Shown here: positions 39,830 to 48,253 of the stretch, in pieces
Numbering within the stretch: position 1 is the stretch's first letter
How the letters are laid out: each line of letters opens with the position of its first letter
Assembly (NCBI GenBank): GCA_947471745.1
Contig: CANJKZ010000078.1
Coordinates: forward strand, 3,538,501 to 3,602,500
Source of the DNA: Closterium sp. Naga37s-1
Taxonomy: Eukaryota; Streptophyta; Zygnematophyceae; Desmidiales; Closteriaceae
Direction of reading: 5' to 3'
Length of the DNA: 64,000 nt
Notes under the pieces: generated by a model
Databases searched by the model: none
What the model saw: only the letters and a program-made list of their open reading frames with translations
Told to the model about the DNA's origin: nothing
Position numbers and translations under genes: made by a program

Positions 39830-42034
39830 CCGCGGTGAGGTTGGCGCTTCTGTGAACTTCGCGTGGAGTGGGAGTCAACTACTGCGCAGGAGTCGGTGGA
39901 GTATCGTTGATGAGAGCTGGTGCCATTGAAGGACCCGCGATTGGTGCTGTAGTCGGTGTTGCCTTTGCTGCTGCCGGTGTTGTTTCTGCTGTTACTGATG
40001 TTGTCTCTGCTGCTGCCGATGTTGTTTCTGCTGTTGCCGATGTTTGTTGGATTGTCATTAATGCTCTCGTTCGTTTTGCTTCAGGTATAGTGTGTGAGTA
40101 CCAGAAGCCTTCAGGACTAAAGTCGGGGTCGAGATCTGGCGGGTGTGTCCAGGAGGTGAAGTTGTCGATGGCGTCGCTGTCGGCGGTGCCTTGGTGTGAA
40201 ACGAAGTCCAGAATGAAGACATTGTTCTTCAAGACTGCTTTGCCGATGTAGAGTCCACCCTTCCCGTGGTACAACTTGAACTCCTGGGTGGTGCTGTCTG
40301 CTTCGAGATGGATTCCCTTCGCCATTGGTTGGTTGACGCTGAGTAAGTTATAGCCGAGTCCTTCTACGATTAAAACCTTTGACATCTGCAGAATAATGTT
40401 GGTTTCTCGAGACTGAAGTTGAACTATCCCTTGTCGTCGTATGCGCATATTCTGGTTGTTGGCGACGGTGATTACGACTTCGCTCTGAAGTTGATGTTCC
40501 CGTTGAACGAAGCGACCCAATGAGCACATCTGTTGTCCGCAGCTGCTGTCCAAGAACCAAAATCTTTCCCGGACGGCTCGCTCTGGGCGATGGCTGCGTA
40601 CGTCGGGTCGAGCTCAAGTGATTCACGGCGAGGGGTGCTTTCGTCGAGTTGTTCTTCTGGTGAGTAGTATGGTGGCGATCTGGTGATGTAGGAGTTTGCT
40701 GTTCTTGCCATGTAGCTTACGATGTTTCTTGTGCCTTGTGCAGGTTTTGTCGTCGATGTCGTTGAGGACTGTACCTGATTGGTGGGATGCGCTTGTGTAG
40801 AAGCAACTTGACTGCTTGAGGGTCGAAGTTGATGTTGCGGCGGCGTTGACTGCTGCTGATTCGGGCAGTCTGTGCGATGGTGTCCTGACATCTTACAGAG
40901 ATGGCAGAACGGTGGTACATACTGTTGAGCTTGATATTTGTTCTGTCGATTGTTGTTGTTTTTGTAGCGCCGTTGAGTGTGAAACGCGAACTCTGGTGCT
41001 GACGCTCTCTTCTTGTGTCGTTCTTCGTGTAGGTCCATGTCCTGCTGTTTAGCGTGAATTTCGGCGCTGAGCGCCGCTTCGGAGATCTTCCCCCGAGCTC
41101 GGAGGATAGCTCGAGTGGAGCTCCAATGAGGACCGAGGCCAGTGATGACAATTGTCACGAAGGCTTCTTCGGATATTGATCCTCCGCATCGAAGGAGTTT
41201 GTCGCGCAGTCCACGACAACGGCTGATATACACCATCCCTTTTTCGCCGGGTTTCATTTCCACTGTTGTCAGCTGTGCCATGAGACGACTTTGATTAACA
41301 CTGTCTGTTGCTTGATACAGGCTCTTCAGGTGGTCGTACGCGAGCTCAGCGGAGTTGCCGTACCATCGATAAGACCGGATGTTCTGCTGTTCGTTCGGAG
41401 TTATGTTTTGCAGAAGAATTGTATACGCCATCAGTGACTGATACGTGTACTGTTGCTTGTCGTACTGCGTCCCATGTATTGGGTATGGCAGGGATCCGTC
41501 GAAGAATCCGAGAATCTGCGCACCTTCTATCATTAGCTCAAACTCGAATGAGCAGGTATAGAAGTCCTTTCTGTCAAAGGGTGTCGATGTCTGCAGTTTC
41601 AAAACGTGCGCGGACTGTGATTGAACATGAAGCGCGTCCAGTGTCTTCTCTTGTCCAGGTGAAGGCTGTTGGTGTGGCGTGAAGCTGATGGAGCCACGTT
41701 GAGGATCGTACGGGGCATAGGTAGGTTGCTGCTGGTTTCCGCGCGCATAGGATGAACCGTCAAGGCTCATTGGAGTAACCCTATTGTTGTTGTCGCTGTT
41801 GTTTGATTGCGCGGGTGCTGCTTGCTGGTGCTGCTCGTAGAAGGACATGAAGGAGAAGAATTTCTCCATCATGCTTGAGTCGAGGCCTGCTGCCTGGTTA
41901 GCAGGAGTTTCAATAGACTCTGCTGTTGGTCTTGTCGCTGTGCCTCCTTCCGTCTCTAGGCCACAGGCTGGAGGTGGAGTAGATGTAGTGCCGGGGGAGC
42001 CGTAAGAAGAGCTTCTCTCCTTTTGCGTTGCCAT
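39830..42034 (-). pseudogene. Copia-B element E3, proximal part: gag and protease
   Basis: ATG at 42032-42034 (MATQKERSSSYGSPGTTS). A Gln/Asn-rich N-terminus, then capsid (FDRKDFYTCSFEFELMIEGA, LAYDHLKSLYQATDSVNQSR, GMVYISRCRGLRDKLLRCGG), CCHC knuckle CHLCKMSGHHRTDC (about 40880-40925), a Ser/Thr-rich linker, and protease DSSCGQQMCSLGR. A 1-nt loss of T near 40560 shifts the frame just before WFLDSSC. The protease triad third residue is Ser rather than Gly. A stop at 39879-39881 follows the Ala/Thr repeat TSATAETTSAAAETTS. It continues across C6 into 32613. Confidence 0.88.
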
Positions 42035-42519
42035 GCCTTCTGATGTTGTAGAAGATTAAAGAAAAATAAATGAAGTTGGATCTTGCCTTGTAGCTCTCAT
42101 ACCATGTTGGGCTGATAAAAGCCCTTAGGATCTTTCCAAGGCTAAGACCCTGAGTAGGAATGTTGTAATTGCAGAAGCGTTCTTAGTGAATTTGTTGAAC
42201 CATCTTGCACTAGTGTGTGAGAGCAAGAGATTGATTATAGCAAGGTAATACAAAGGCTTTTATAAGATTACGAAGAATGCAAGAAGGTGCATCTAACTGG
42301 TTTGCTGTTGCGGTTCGATACAGTGACAACTCGGGCAACTGCTCAATACCGAGTCAATTGTTTGTCCTTGCTGTCGCGCTGTATTTCGTCGAGTCCAAGG
42401 TCAGTGACCTTTGACCTTCGCGTAACCTCCAGTTGTTACTTTCTGTCAACCTCATCGGTTGACTCGCCATTGCTCCGCTATGATTCGCCTCGTTTGTAGT
42501 CTATTTTTTCGACTCAACA
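42035..42519 (-). repeat. E3 5' LTR (42105-42519, 415 bp), PBS and short leader
   Basis: On minus the LTR starts TGTTGAGTCGAAAAAATAGA and ends GCCCAACA; next is the PBS TGGTATGAGAGC (42093-42104), iMet-type with one change. The leader is about 60 bp and has no tandem repeats, in contrast to Copia-A. TG...CA ends and PBS define it; the 3' LTR is missing. Confidence 0.85.
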
Positions 42520-42739
42520 GGAGCGTTAAATTTCTTGTTTTCGTAAGAGACGAAATCAAGAAGGTGAGACTTGAGCTATCCTACTGTCCCACATCCGAGA
42601 TGGCAGCCGATTACTTGACTAAGAAACTCGGAAAGCAGAAGTTCGAGTATTGCATGCTGCTGACTGGACAAGGCCACGTCATCAGCAGCGACACTCCAGA
42701 AGTGAAGGGGAGTGTTGGAAACAAGCAATTTAATGCTCC
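42520..42739 (+). pseudogene. Copia-B fragment E4: RNase H C-terminus
   Basis: Plus-strand tail of a Copia RNase H: VKFLVFVRDEIKKVRLELSY then CPTSEMAADYLTKKLGKQKF, the typical last RNase H box, ending FNAPVVSKQ at a stop at about 42756-42758. The same orientation as E2 (30541-31792) suggests E2 and E4 are the two sides of one element into which E3 inserted, with later loss of the RT palm. Confidence 0.72.
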
Positions 42740-43039
42740 TGTTGTGTCGAAACAATAGACTACAAACGAGGCGAATCACAGCGGAGCAACGCCGAGTCAA
42801 CCGAGGAAGTGTGTGACCATGTCGTATGAGCTGCAAAAACGCAGCGGCGTTGTTGAAGGGGGGACGGGAGTAGTGAGGGGAGTTGGGGGTATGTTGGTTG
42901 GGAAGGGGGCGGATGAGGGGGGATTGGGCACACAAATGCGCGAACCGACGGTACGGATAATTGACCGCTGGCGAATCGCCACGATGAAGCTTCTGGAACC
43001 ACTTTAGCGTGATTTCTGGGTCTCGATAACCTACCTGCA
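42740..43039 (+). repeat. E4 3' LTR start and unassigned flank of C7
   Basis: From 42740 (TGTTGTGTCGAAACAATAGA) sequence matches the E3 LTR start closely for about 60 bp (ACTACAAACGAGGCGAATCA), then diverges by about 42810. The remaining G-rich stretch to 43039 holds nothing I recognise. CTGCA at 43035-43039 is the C7 duplication. Confidence 0.6.
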
Positions 43040-43169
43040 TGTCAAACCTATATGATATAGCCTGTGTAGGCTGTAGTGGGGTAGACATTATGGGGTACAG
43101 CTTTTCTAGGTTTTCATACTTGTACCCATCTTCTTTCTAGTCCACATCATTCCTCGTACAATTCTCACA

Positions 43170-44069
43170 TGGTATAGAGCGGGTTCCCTAGTGGGACCGT
43201 TTTTTTTAGGGCCCACCATCTATTTTTTTTTTCTGCCCTGCCCGAAGTGCGCTCCTTGCTCTGTCGCGCGCCTCGCGCCTGCCTTACCTGCGCCCCGTGC
43301 GCCTGCCCTGCTATCGCGGCCCTAACTGGAGCCGTCGCGGCCCCTGCTGTCGCGGCCCCTGCCGCCGCGGCCCCAGCAGTCGTGGCCCCTACCGTCGCGG
43401 CCCCTGCCGTCGCGGCCCCTGCCATTGCGGCCCTTGCTGTCGCGGCCCCGGCAGTCGTGGCCCCTACCGTCGCGGCCCTTGCCGTCGCGGCCCCTGCCGT
43501 CACAGCCCCTGCTATCGCGGCCCCTGCCGTCACCCCCCCCCCCCCCCCCCCCCCCCCCCCTTGCCGTCGCGGCCCTGCATTCCGCCGTCGCGGCCCCTGC
43601 TATCGCGGCCCCGCCAGTCGCGGCCCCTGCTGTCGTGGCCCAGCCAGTTGCGGGCCTTGCATTCCGCCATCGCAGCCCCTGCTGTCGCGGCCCCGCCAGT
43701 CGCGGCCCTGACTTCCGCCGTCGCGGCCCTGCCGTGCCATCGCGGCCCTGCCGTCCTGCCGTCGCGGCCCTGCCTCCCTGCCGTCGCGGCCCTGTCTAGA
43801 GCCGTCGCGGCCCTGCCGCCCTGATGTCGCGGCCCTGCTCGGCCGCTGTCGCGGCCCTACCTGCAGCTGCTGCGGCCCTTCCTACCGCAGCAGTCCCGGC
43901 CCTGCCTACTGCCGCTGTCGCGGCCCTGCCTACTGCCGTCCTTGGCGGCCCTACCCTGGTAAGCGCACCGCCGCACCTGCGCCGCCCTTGCGAGCCGCGC
44001 CGCCATGCCAAGTCGCGCTGCTCCTGCTGCTACTGCTGCTGCTAGGCTACTGCTGCTACTCCTGCTGTC
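43170..44069 (+). repeat. C7 leader tandem repeats
   Basis: After the PBS a weakened hairpin (GGTTCCC/GGGACC), T8 and GGGCCC (43209-43214). 43310-43930 is repeats of a 15-18 bp unit, GTCGCGGCCCCTGCCG or variants, with a run of 28 C at 43533-43560. The donor-like GGTAAG is at 43958-43963, 107 nt before the gag ATG. Confidence 0.82.
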
Positions 44070-45455
44070 ATGGCTAGCCCTACTGTCCTTACCTTTGATG
44101 CTGAGGGTCGAGCGGTCGATTTTGAGGTCTGGGTCGATGATTTGCAGCTTTTTCTGCAGCGTGACTCTAAGGACGAAGTCTCACTGTTCGACCACACGTC
44201 CGGCGTCGCTGTTGCCCCTGCTGCCGATGCTGACAGTACCGTTCGCTCACAGTGGACCACACGCGATGTTGCTGCTCGTCTAGCTGTCCGTAGTCACCTG
44301 CCGTCTGCTGAGCGCGCGCACTTTAGTCAGTACAAGACCGCTAGGACTCTGTATGACGCTGTTGTTGCGCGCTACTCCTCCCCTGCCACTGCTGCCCTTA
44401 GCCGCCTCATGCTACCGTACCTGTTCCCTGACCTAGCTGCTTTTGCCACGATTGCTAACCTCATTACGCACCTCCGCACTAGTGACACCCGCTACCGCGC
44501 TGCGCTTCCTGCCGAGTTCTGCGCCGGAAAACCCCCCCCCTATGTACATCACTCTCTACTACCTCGTCACCCGGCTCCCTGACTCCCTTCCCTCGGTCAG
44601 GGACCACTTCCTCTCCCTTTGCCCCACCACGCTCACCGTTGACCTCCTCGAGGAGCGCCTCCTTGCAGCAGAGACGAGTATAGTCGCTGTAGGAGCCTAT
44701 CGTGGTGACCCTCGTGCCCCTTTCTTTGAGGGGTGCTCCCCCGTCCCTCTTTTGCCCTCTGTTGCCTTTGCTGCTGCTGTTGGCCTCGTTGGCACCGAGT
44801 CGGTCGGAGCTGCATCTGCTAGTGGGAGGCGCCGCAGCGGCAGGAGCAAGGGGGGCAAGGGTGCTGGAGGGGATGGCGGGGGCGGCGGTGGTGGCGGTGG
44901 AGGCGGTGGAGGGGGTGGGGGTGGAGGTGGGGGTGGTGGCAGGAGTGGGGGCTTCGGTAGCGGTGGTGGAGGTGGAGGCGGCGGAGGCAGCGGCAGTGGG
45001 GGTGGAGGTGGTGGCGGCGGCGGCGGAGGCGGTGGGGGTGGCGGCGGCGGTGGTGCTTGTCGGAGTGGCGCTGTGCAGCGGGGAGGCTTTGGCGGTGGCC
45101 AGCGCCAGCAGCAGCAGCGCCCTCGTGAGACCCTGTCGCCCCAGCAGCTTCGTGAGTGGTACGCTGGGCGTGGGAGGTCTGGGGGTACTGGTCCCTGCGC
45201 TTACGTTCTCCGCATCGGCGACTGCAGTGGAGAGATGTGCGGCGGCCCGCACGCCACGCTCCGCTGTTTCGGCCGCCTGACTGACGCCTGGCGCACACAG
45301 TTTCCTGACGCCACTGAGATCCCTCGCTGGGGTGATCTGCTTAGGTCGGGGGTTCCTATCTTTGATCTTGATTATGATGCTATCCTTGCTGCTATGTATG
45401 CTGTGTCTATTAGTGCTGAGGGTGACAGTTACCTGTGTGTTCCGCCTGACCCGGG
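44070..45455 (+). pseudogene. C7 gag, cut by C8
   Basis: ATG 44070-44072 (MASPTVLTFDAEGRAVDFEV), capsid motifs as in C1. A 9-C run at 44532-44540 (10 in C1 and C11) puts it out of frame at GKPPPY; the other frame carries PPMYITLYYLVTRLPDSL, a poly-Gly tract (44830-45060), RETLSPQQLREWYAG, knuckle CAYVLRIGDCSGEMCGGPH with final C (C-x13-C-x3-H-x4-C), and FDLDYDAILAAMYAV up to PPDPG, where C8 inserts. Confidence 0.88.
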
Positions 45456-45586
45456 TGTCAAACTTATATGCTATAGTCTGTTTAGGCTGTAGTGGGGTAG
45501 TTCATATAGGGTACAACACTTTTAGGTTTCCTACTTGTACCCACCTGCTTGCTAGTTCAGTCATTCATTCCTTCACTATTCTGACA

Positions 45587-46320
45587 TGGTATTCTGAGCA
45601 GGTTCCCTAGTGGGAACGTTTTTTTTAGGGCCCACCACGATTTTTTTTCCTGCCCTGCCCGAAGCGCGCCTCGTGCCTGCCTCACCTGCGCCGTCGCGCG
45701 CCCTGCCCTAGTACGGCCCGTCGCGGCCCTGCCTTTGCTGGCCCGTCCCGGCCCTGCCTTCGCCGCTCATCGCTGGCCCGTCTCGGCCCGTCGCCGCCCA
45801 TCCCTGGCCCGTCGCCGCTCGTCGCGGCCCTGCCTTCGCCGCCCACTGCGGCCCTGCCCTGCAGCCGCCCTGTCGCGGCCCTGCCTTTCGCCGCCCTGCC
45901 TTTTGCCGCCCGTCGCTGGCCCGTCCCGGCCCGTCCCGGCCCGTCGCCGGCACGTCCCGGCCCGTTGCCGCCCGTCGCCGGCCCGTCGCCGCCCGTCGCT
46001 GGCCTGTCGCCACTCGTCGCGGCCCTGCCTTTGTTGCACTGTCGCAGCCCTGCCCTGCTGCCGCCCCAGTCGCGGCCCTGCCCTGCAGCCGCCCTGTCAC
46101 GGCCCTGCCCTGCTGCCACCCCAGTCGCGGCCCTGACCTAAACCGCCAGCTGCGGCCCTGCCCTGCACCCGCCCGTGGTAAGCACCCTGCCGCGCCGCGC
46201 CGCCAGGAGCTGGGCCGCGCCGCCCAGCCGAGCCGCGCCGCCCAGCCGAGCCGCGCCACCCTGCCGAGCCGCGCCGCCCAGCCGAGCCGCGTCGCCCTAC
46301 CGAGCCGCGCCGTCCTGGCG
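45587..46320 (+). repeat. C8 leader tandem repeats
   Basis: Hairpin GTTCCC (45602-45607)/GGGAAC (45612-45617), T8, GGGCCC (45628-45633). 45715-46140 holds repeats around GTCGCGGCCCTGCC and CGTCGCCGGCCCGTC. Donor-like GGTAAG at 46177-46182. 46190-46315 is CCGAGCCGCGCCGCCC repeats. Confidence 0.8.
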
Positions 46321-47185
46321 TGAGACCCCGTCGGCCCAGCAGCTTCGTGAGTGGTATGCTGGGCGTGGGAGGTCTGGGGGTGTAGGTCCCTGCTCTTACG
46401 TTCTTCGCACCGACGGGTGCCGTGGGGAGACGTGCGGGCTACCACACACTGCGCAGCGCTGCTTCGGTCGCCTGACTGACGCCTGGCGCGCCCAATTTCC
46501 TGACGCTGTTGAGCTCCCTCGCTGGGGTGATCTGCTTAGGCAGAATGTTGCTATCTTTGATCTTGATTTCGATGCTATCCTTGCTGCCATGTATGCTGTG
46601 ACTGATAGTGCTGAGGGTGACTGCTACCTGTGTGTTCCCCCCAACCCAGGCATTGAGGCTGCTACTCTAGGTGCTAGTGAGTCTGCTGCTCCAGGTACTG
46701 GTGAGTCTGCTGCTCCAGGTGCTGGTGAGTCTGCTCTCTCTAGTACTGCACCTACTGAGGCCTTGCACACTTTCACACTTGACTCTGGTGCTTCGTGCTC
46801 TTTCTTTCGCGACAGCACCCCCCTTTACGCCGCTCAGTCGGCCTGTCGCAGTCTCCCTGGCTGACCCCTCTGGGGGCCTAGTCCTTGCGCACTCTTCCAC
46901 GGTTCTACCGTGTCCTGCGGTCCCGTCGGGCTTGCTGTCGGGACTCCACCTCCCCTCGTTCTCTACGAACTTGGTGAGTGGAGCTGACCTTCAGGACGCG
47001 TGGGTTGACCAGTTCACCCCTGGAGGTCAGCGTCTGACCCACTGCACTTGCTCTCGGACGGGCCGCCACCTGGCCACGTTCACCCGTCGGCCTGGGTCGA
47101 GTCTGTACACACTGACTACTGCGTCTCCTCCGGTTAGTGCGTCTGGTCAGGTAGCTGCGTCTGGTCAGGTGTGTCCCAGGTAGAC
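46321..47185 (+). pseudogene. C8 gag C-terminus and protease
   Basis: Starts at the deletion join with ETPSAQQLREWYAGRGRSGG, knuckle CSYVLRTDGCRGETCGLPH with following C, FDLDFDAILAAMYAV, acidic GASESAAPGTGESAAP repeats (46670-46740), then HTFTLDSGASCSFFRDS (D-S-G). A frame change occurs near 46815 (TPLYAA/TPLTPLSRP). It runs through LPSFSTNLVSGADLQ to ASGQV, where integrase has been removed. Confidence 0.86.
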
Positions 47186-47906
47186 CCTGTCGAGCCTGTC
47201 GAGGTAGCTGTCGACTCAGGTGCTGCTAGGGGTGGTGAGCCTGCGGGTGTGGGGACTGGGGGTGCTGAGCTTGGGGTTGCTGAGTCTGAGGGTGCGGAGC
47301 CTGGGGGTGCTGAGCCTGAGCGTGTGGAGCCTGGGGGTGCTGAGCCTAAGGGTGCTGAGTCTGGGGGTGCTGAGCCTGAGCGTGCTGAGTCTGGAGGTCC
47401 TCCGGGTGTCCCGTCACGGCGGGAGCCCCTCTCTCCGCAGCGGCTACGTGAGTGGTACGCTCGGCGATGTAGCCGTGCTGCTGGGGCTACGGGGCCTGCT
47501 GCTGGAGGTGCTGCTGGTGCCGGAGGTGCTAGAGGGACTGGTGGTGCTGGAGCTGCTGGAGGTGCTGCTGGTGCTGGAGCTGCTGGAGCTGCTGGAGCTG
47601 CTGGAGCCGCTGGTCCTGGAGGTGCTGGTGCTGGAGCTACTGGCGCTGTTGGAGGTCCTGCTGGTGTTGGGGCTGCTGGAGGTGCTGGAGCAGCTGGTCC
47701 TAGAGGTGCTCGTACTGGAGGTACTGGAGCTGCTGGGGCTGGTGGTGCTGCAGGTTTTGGAGCTGTAGGTGCTGCTAGAGCTGGAGGTGTTGGAGGTACT
47801 GGAGCTGTTGCTACTGGGGGTGCTGCTGGAGCTGGAGCTGTTGGAGGTACTGGAGCTGGTGGTGCTGCGGGAGTTGTAGCTGGAGACCCTGGGGCTAAGG
47901 GTACTG
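47173..47906 (+). pseudogene. C8 IN-RT linker, first part
   Basis: SQVDPVEPVEVAVDSGAARG, then GGAEPERVEPGGAEP-type repeats, SRREPLSPQRLREWYARRCS, and a long Ala/Gly repeat (47480-47880) to AGVVAGDPGAKGTVS, where TRIM-2 inserts. Open throughout. Low-complexity linker of unknown function. Confidence 0.8.
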
Positions 47907-48253
47907 TGTCAGAGGTCCACTGGTGATCCCCGATTGATCCTACGGAAGGGTTACAGGCTCGTTGTCCTGGGGGGTTATGGGCGCTCTGACCCGCTACTTA
48001 ACAAGCCCTTTTATCCCAGTGGTCTTGTGACTGGGATTCTGACATGGTATCAGAGCGAAGGTCTTGGGTTCGAATCCCAGTGTGTGCACTTCGGGCATCC
48101 CAGTGTGGGGGGGGGTGTCAGAGGTCCACTGGTGATCCCCGATTGATCCTACGGAAGGGTTACAGGCTCGTTGTCCTGGGGGGTTATTGGCGCACTGACC
48201 CGCTACGTAACAAGCCCTTTTATCCCAGTGGTCTTGTGATTGGGATTCTGACA
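47907..48253 (+). mobile_element. TRIM-2: second copy of the miniature LTR element, 347 bp
   Basis: LTRs 47907-48044 and 48116-48253 (138 bp each; I count 4 differences), internal region 48045-48115 (71 bp) with PBS TGGTATCAGAGCG (the full 12-base iMet complement), T-arm-like hairpin and PPT GTGTGGGGGGGGG. Duplication TACTG at 47902-47906 and 48254-48258. Same family as TRIM-1 in a completely different host element, which proves mobility. Confidence 0.93.
48020..48077 (+). promoter_or_regulatory. TRIM-2 tRNA-like A-box/B-box region
   Basis: B box GGTTCGAATCC (48067-48077) is perfect, and its hairpin TTGGG-TTCGAAT-CCCAG is a canonical 5-bp stem with a 7-base T-loop. The A box (TGGTCTTGTGA, 48020-48030) has drifted from the better match in TRIM-1. 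Spacing is 47 bp as in TRIM-1. Function inferred. Confidence 0.5.

Noticed and set aside
45602-45627. Intrinsic transcription terminator (hairpin plus T8)
   Set aside because: It lies just after the PBS in every full element, where termination would abolish the genome RNA, and the genome is eukaryotic. A structural RNA role fits better.
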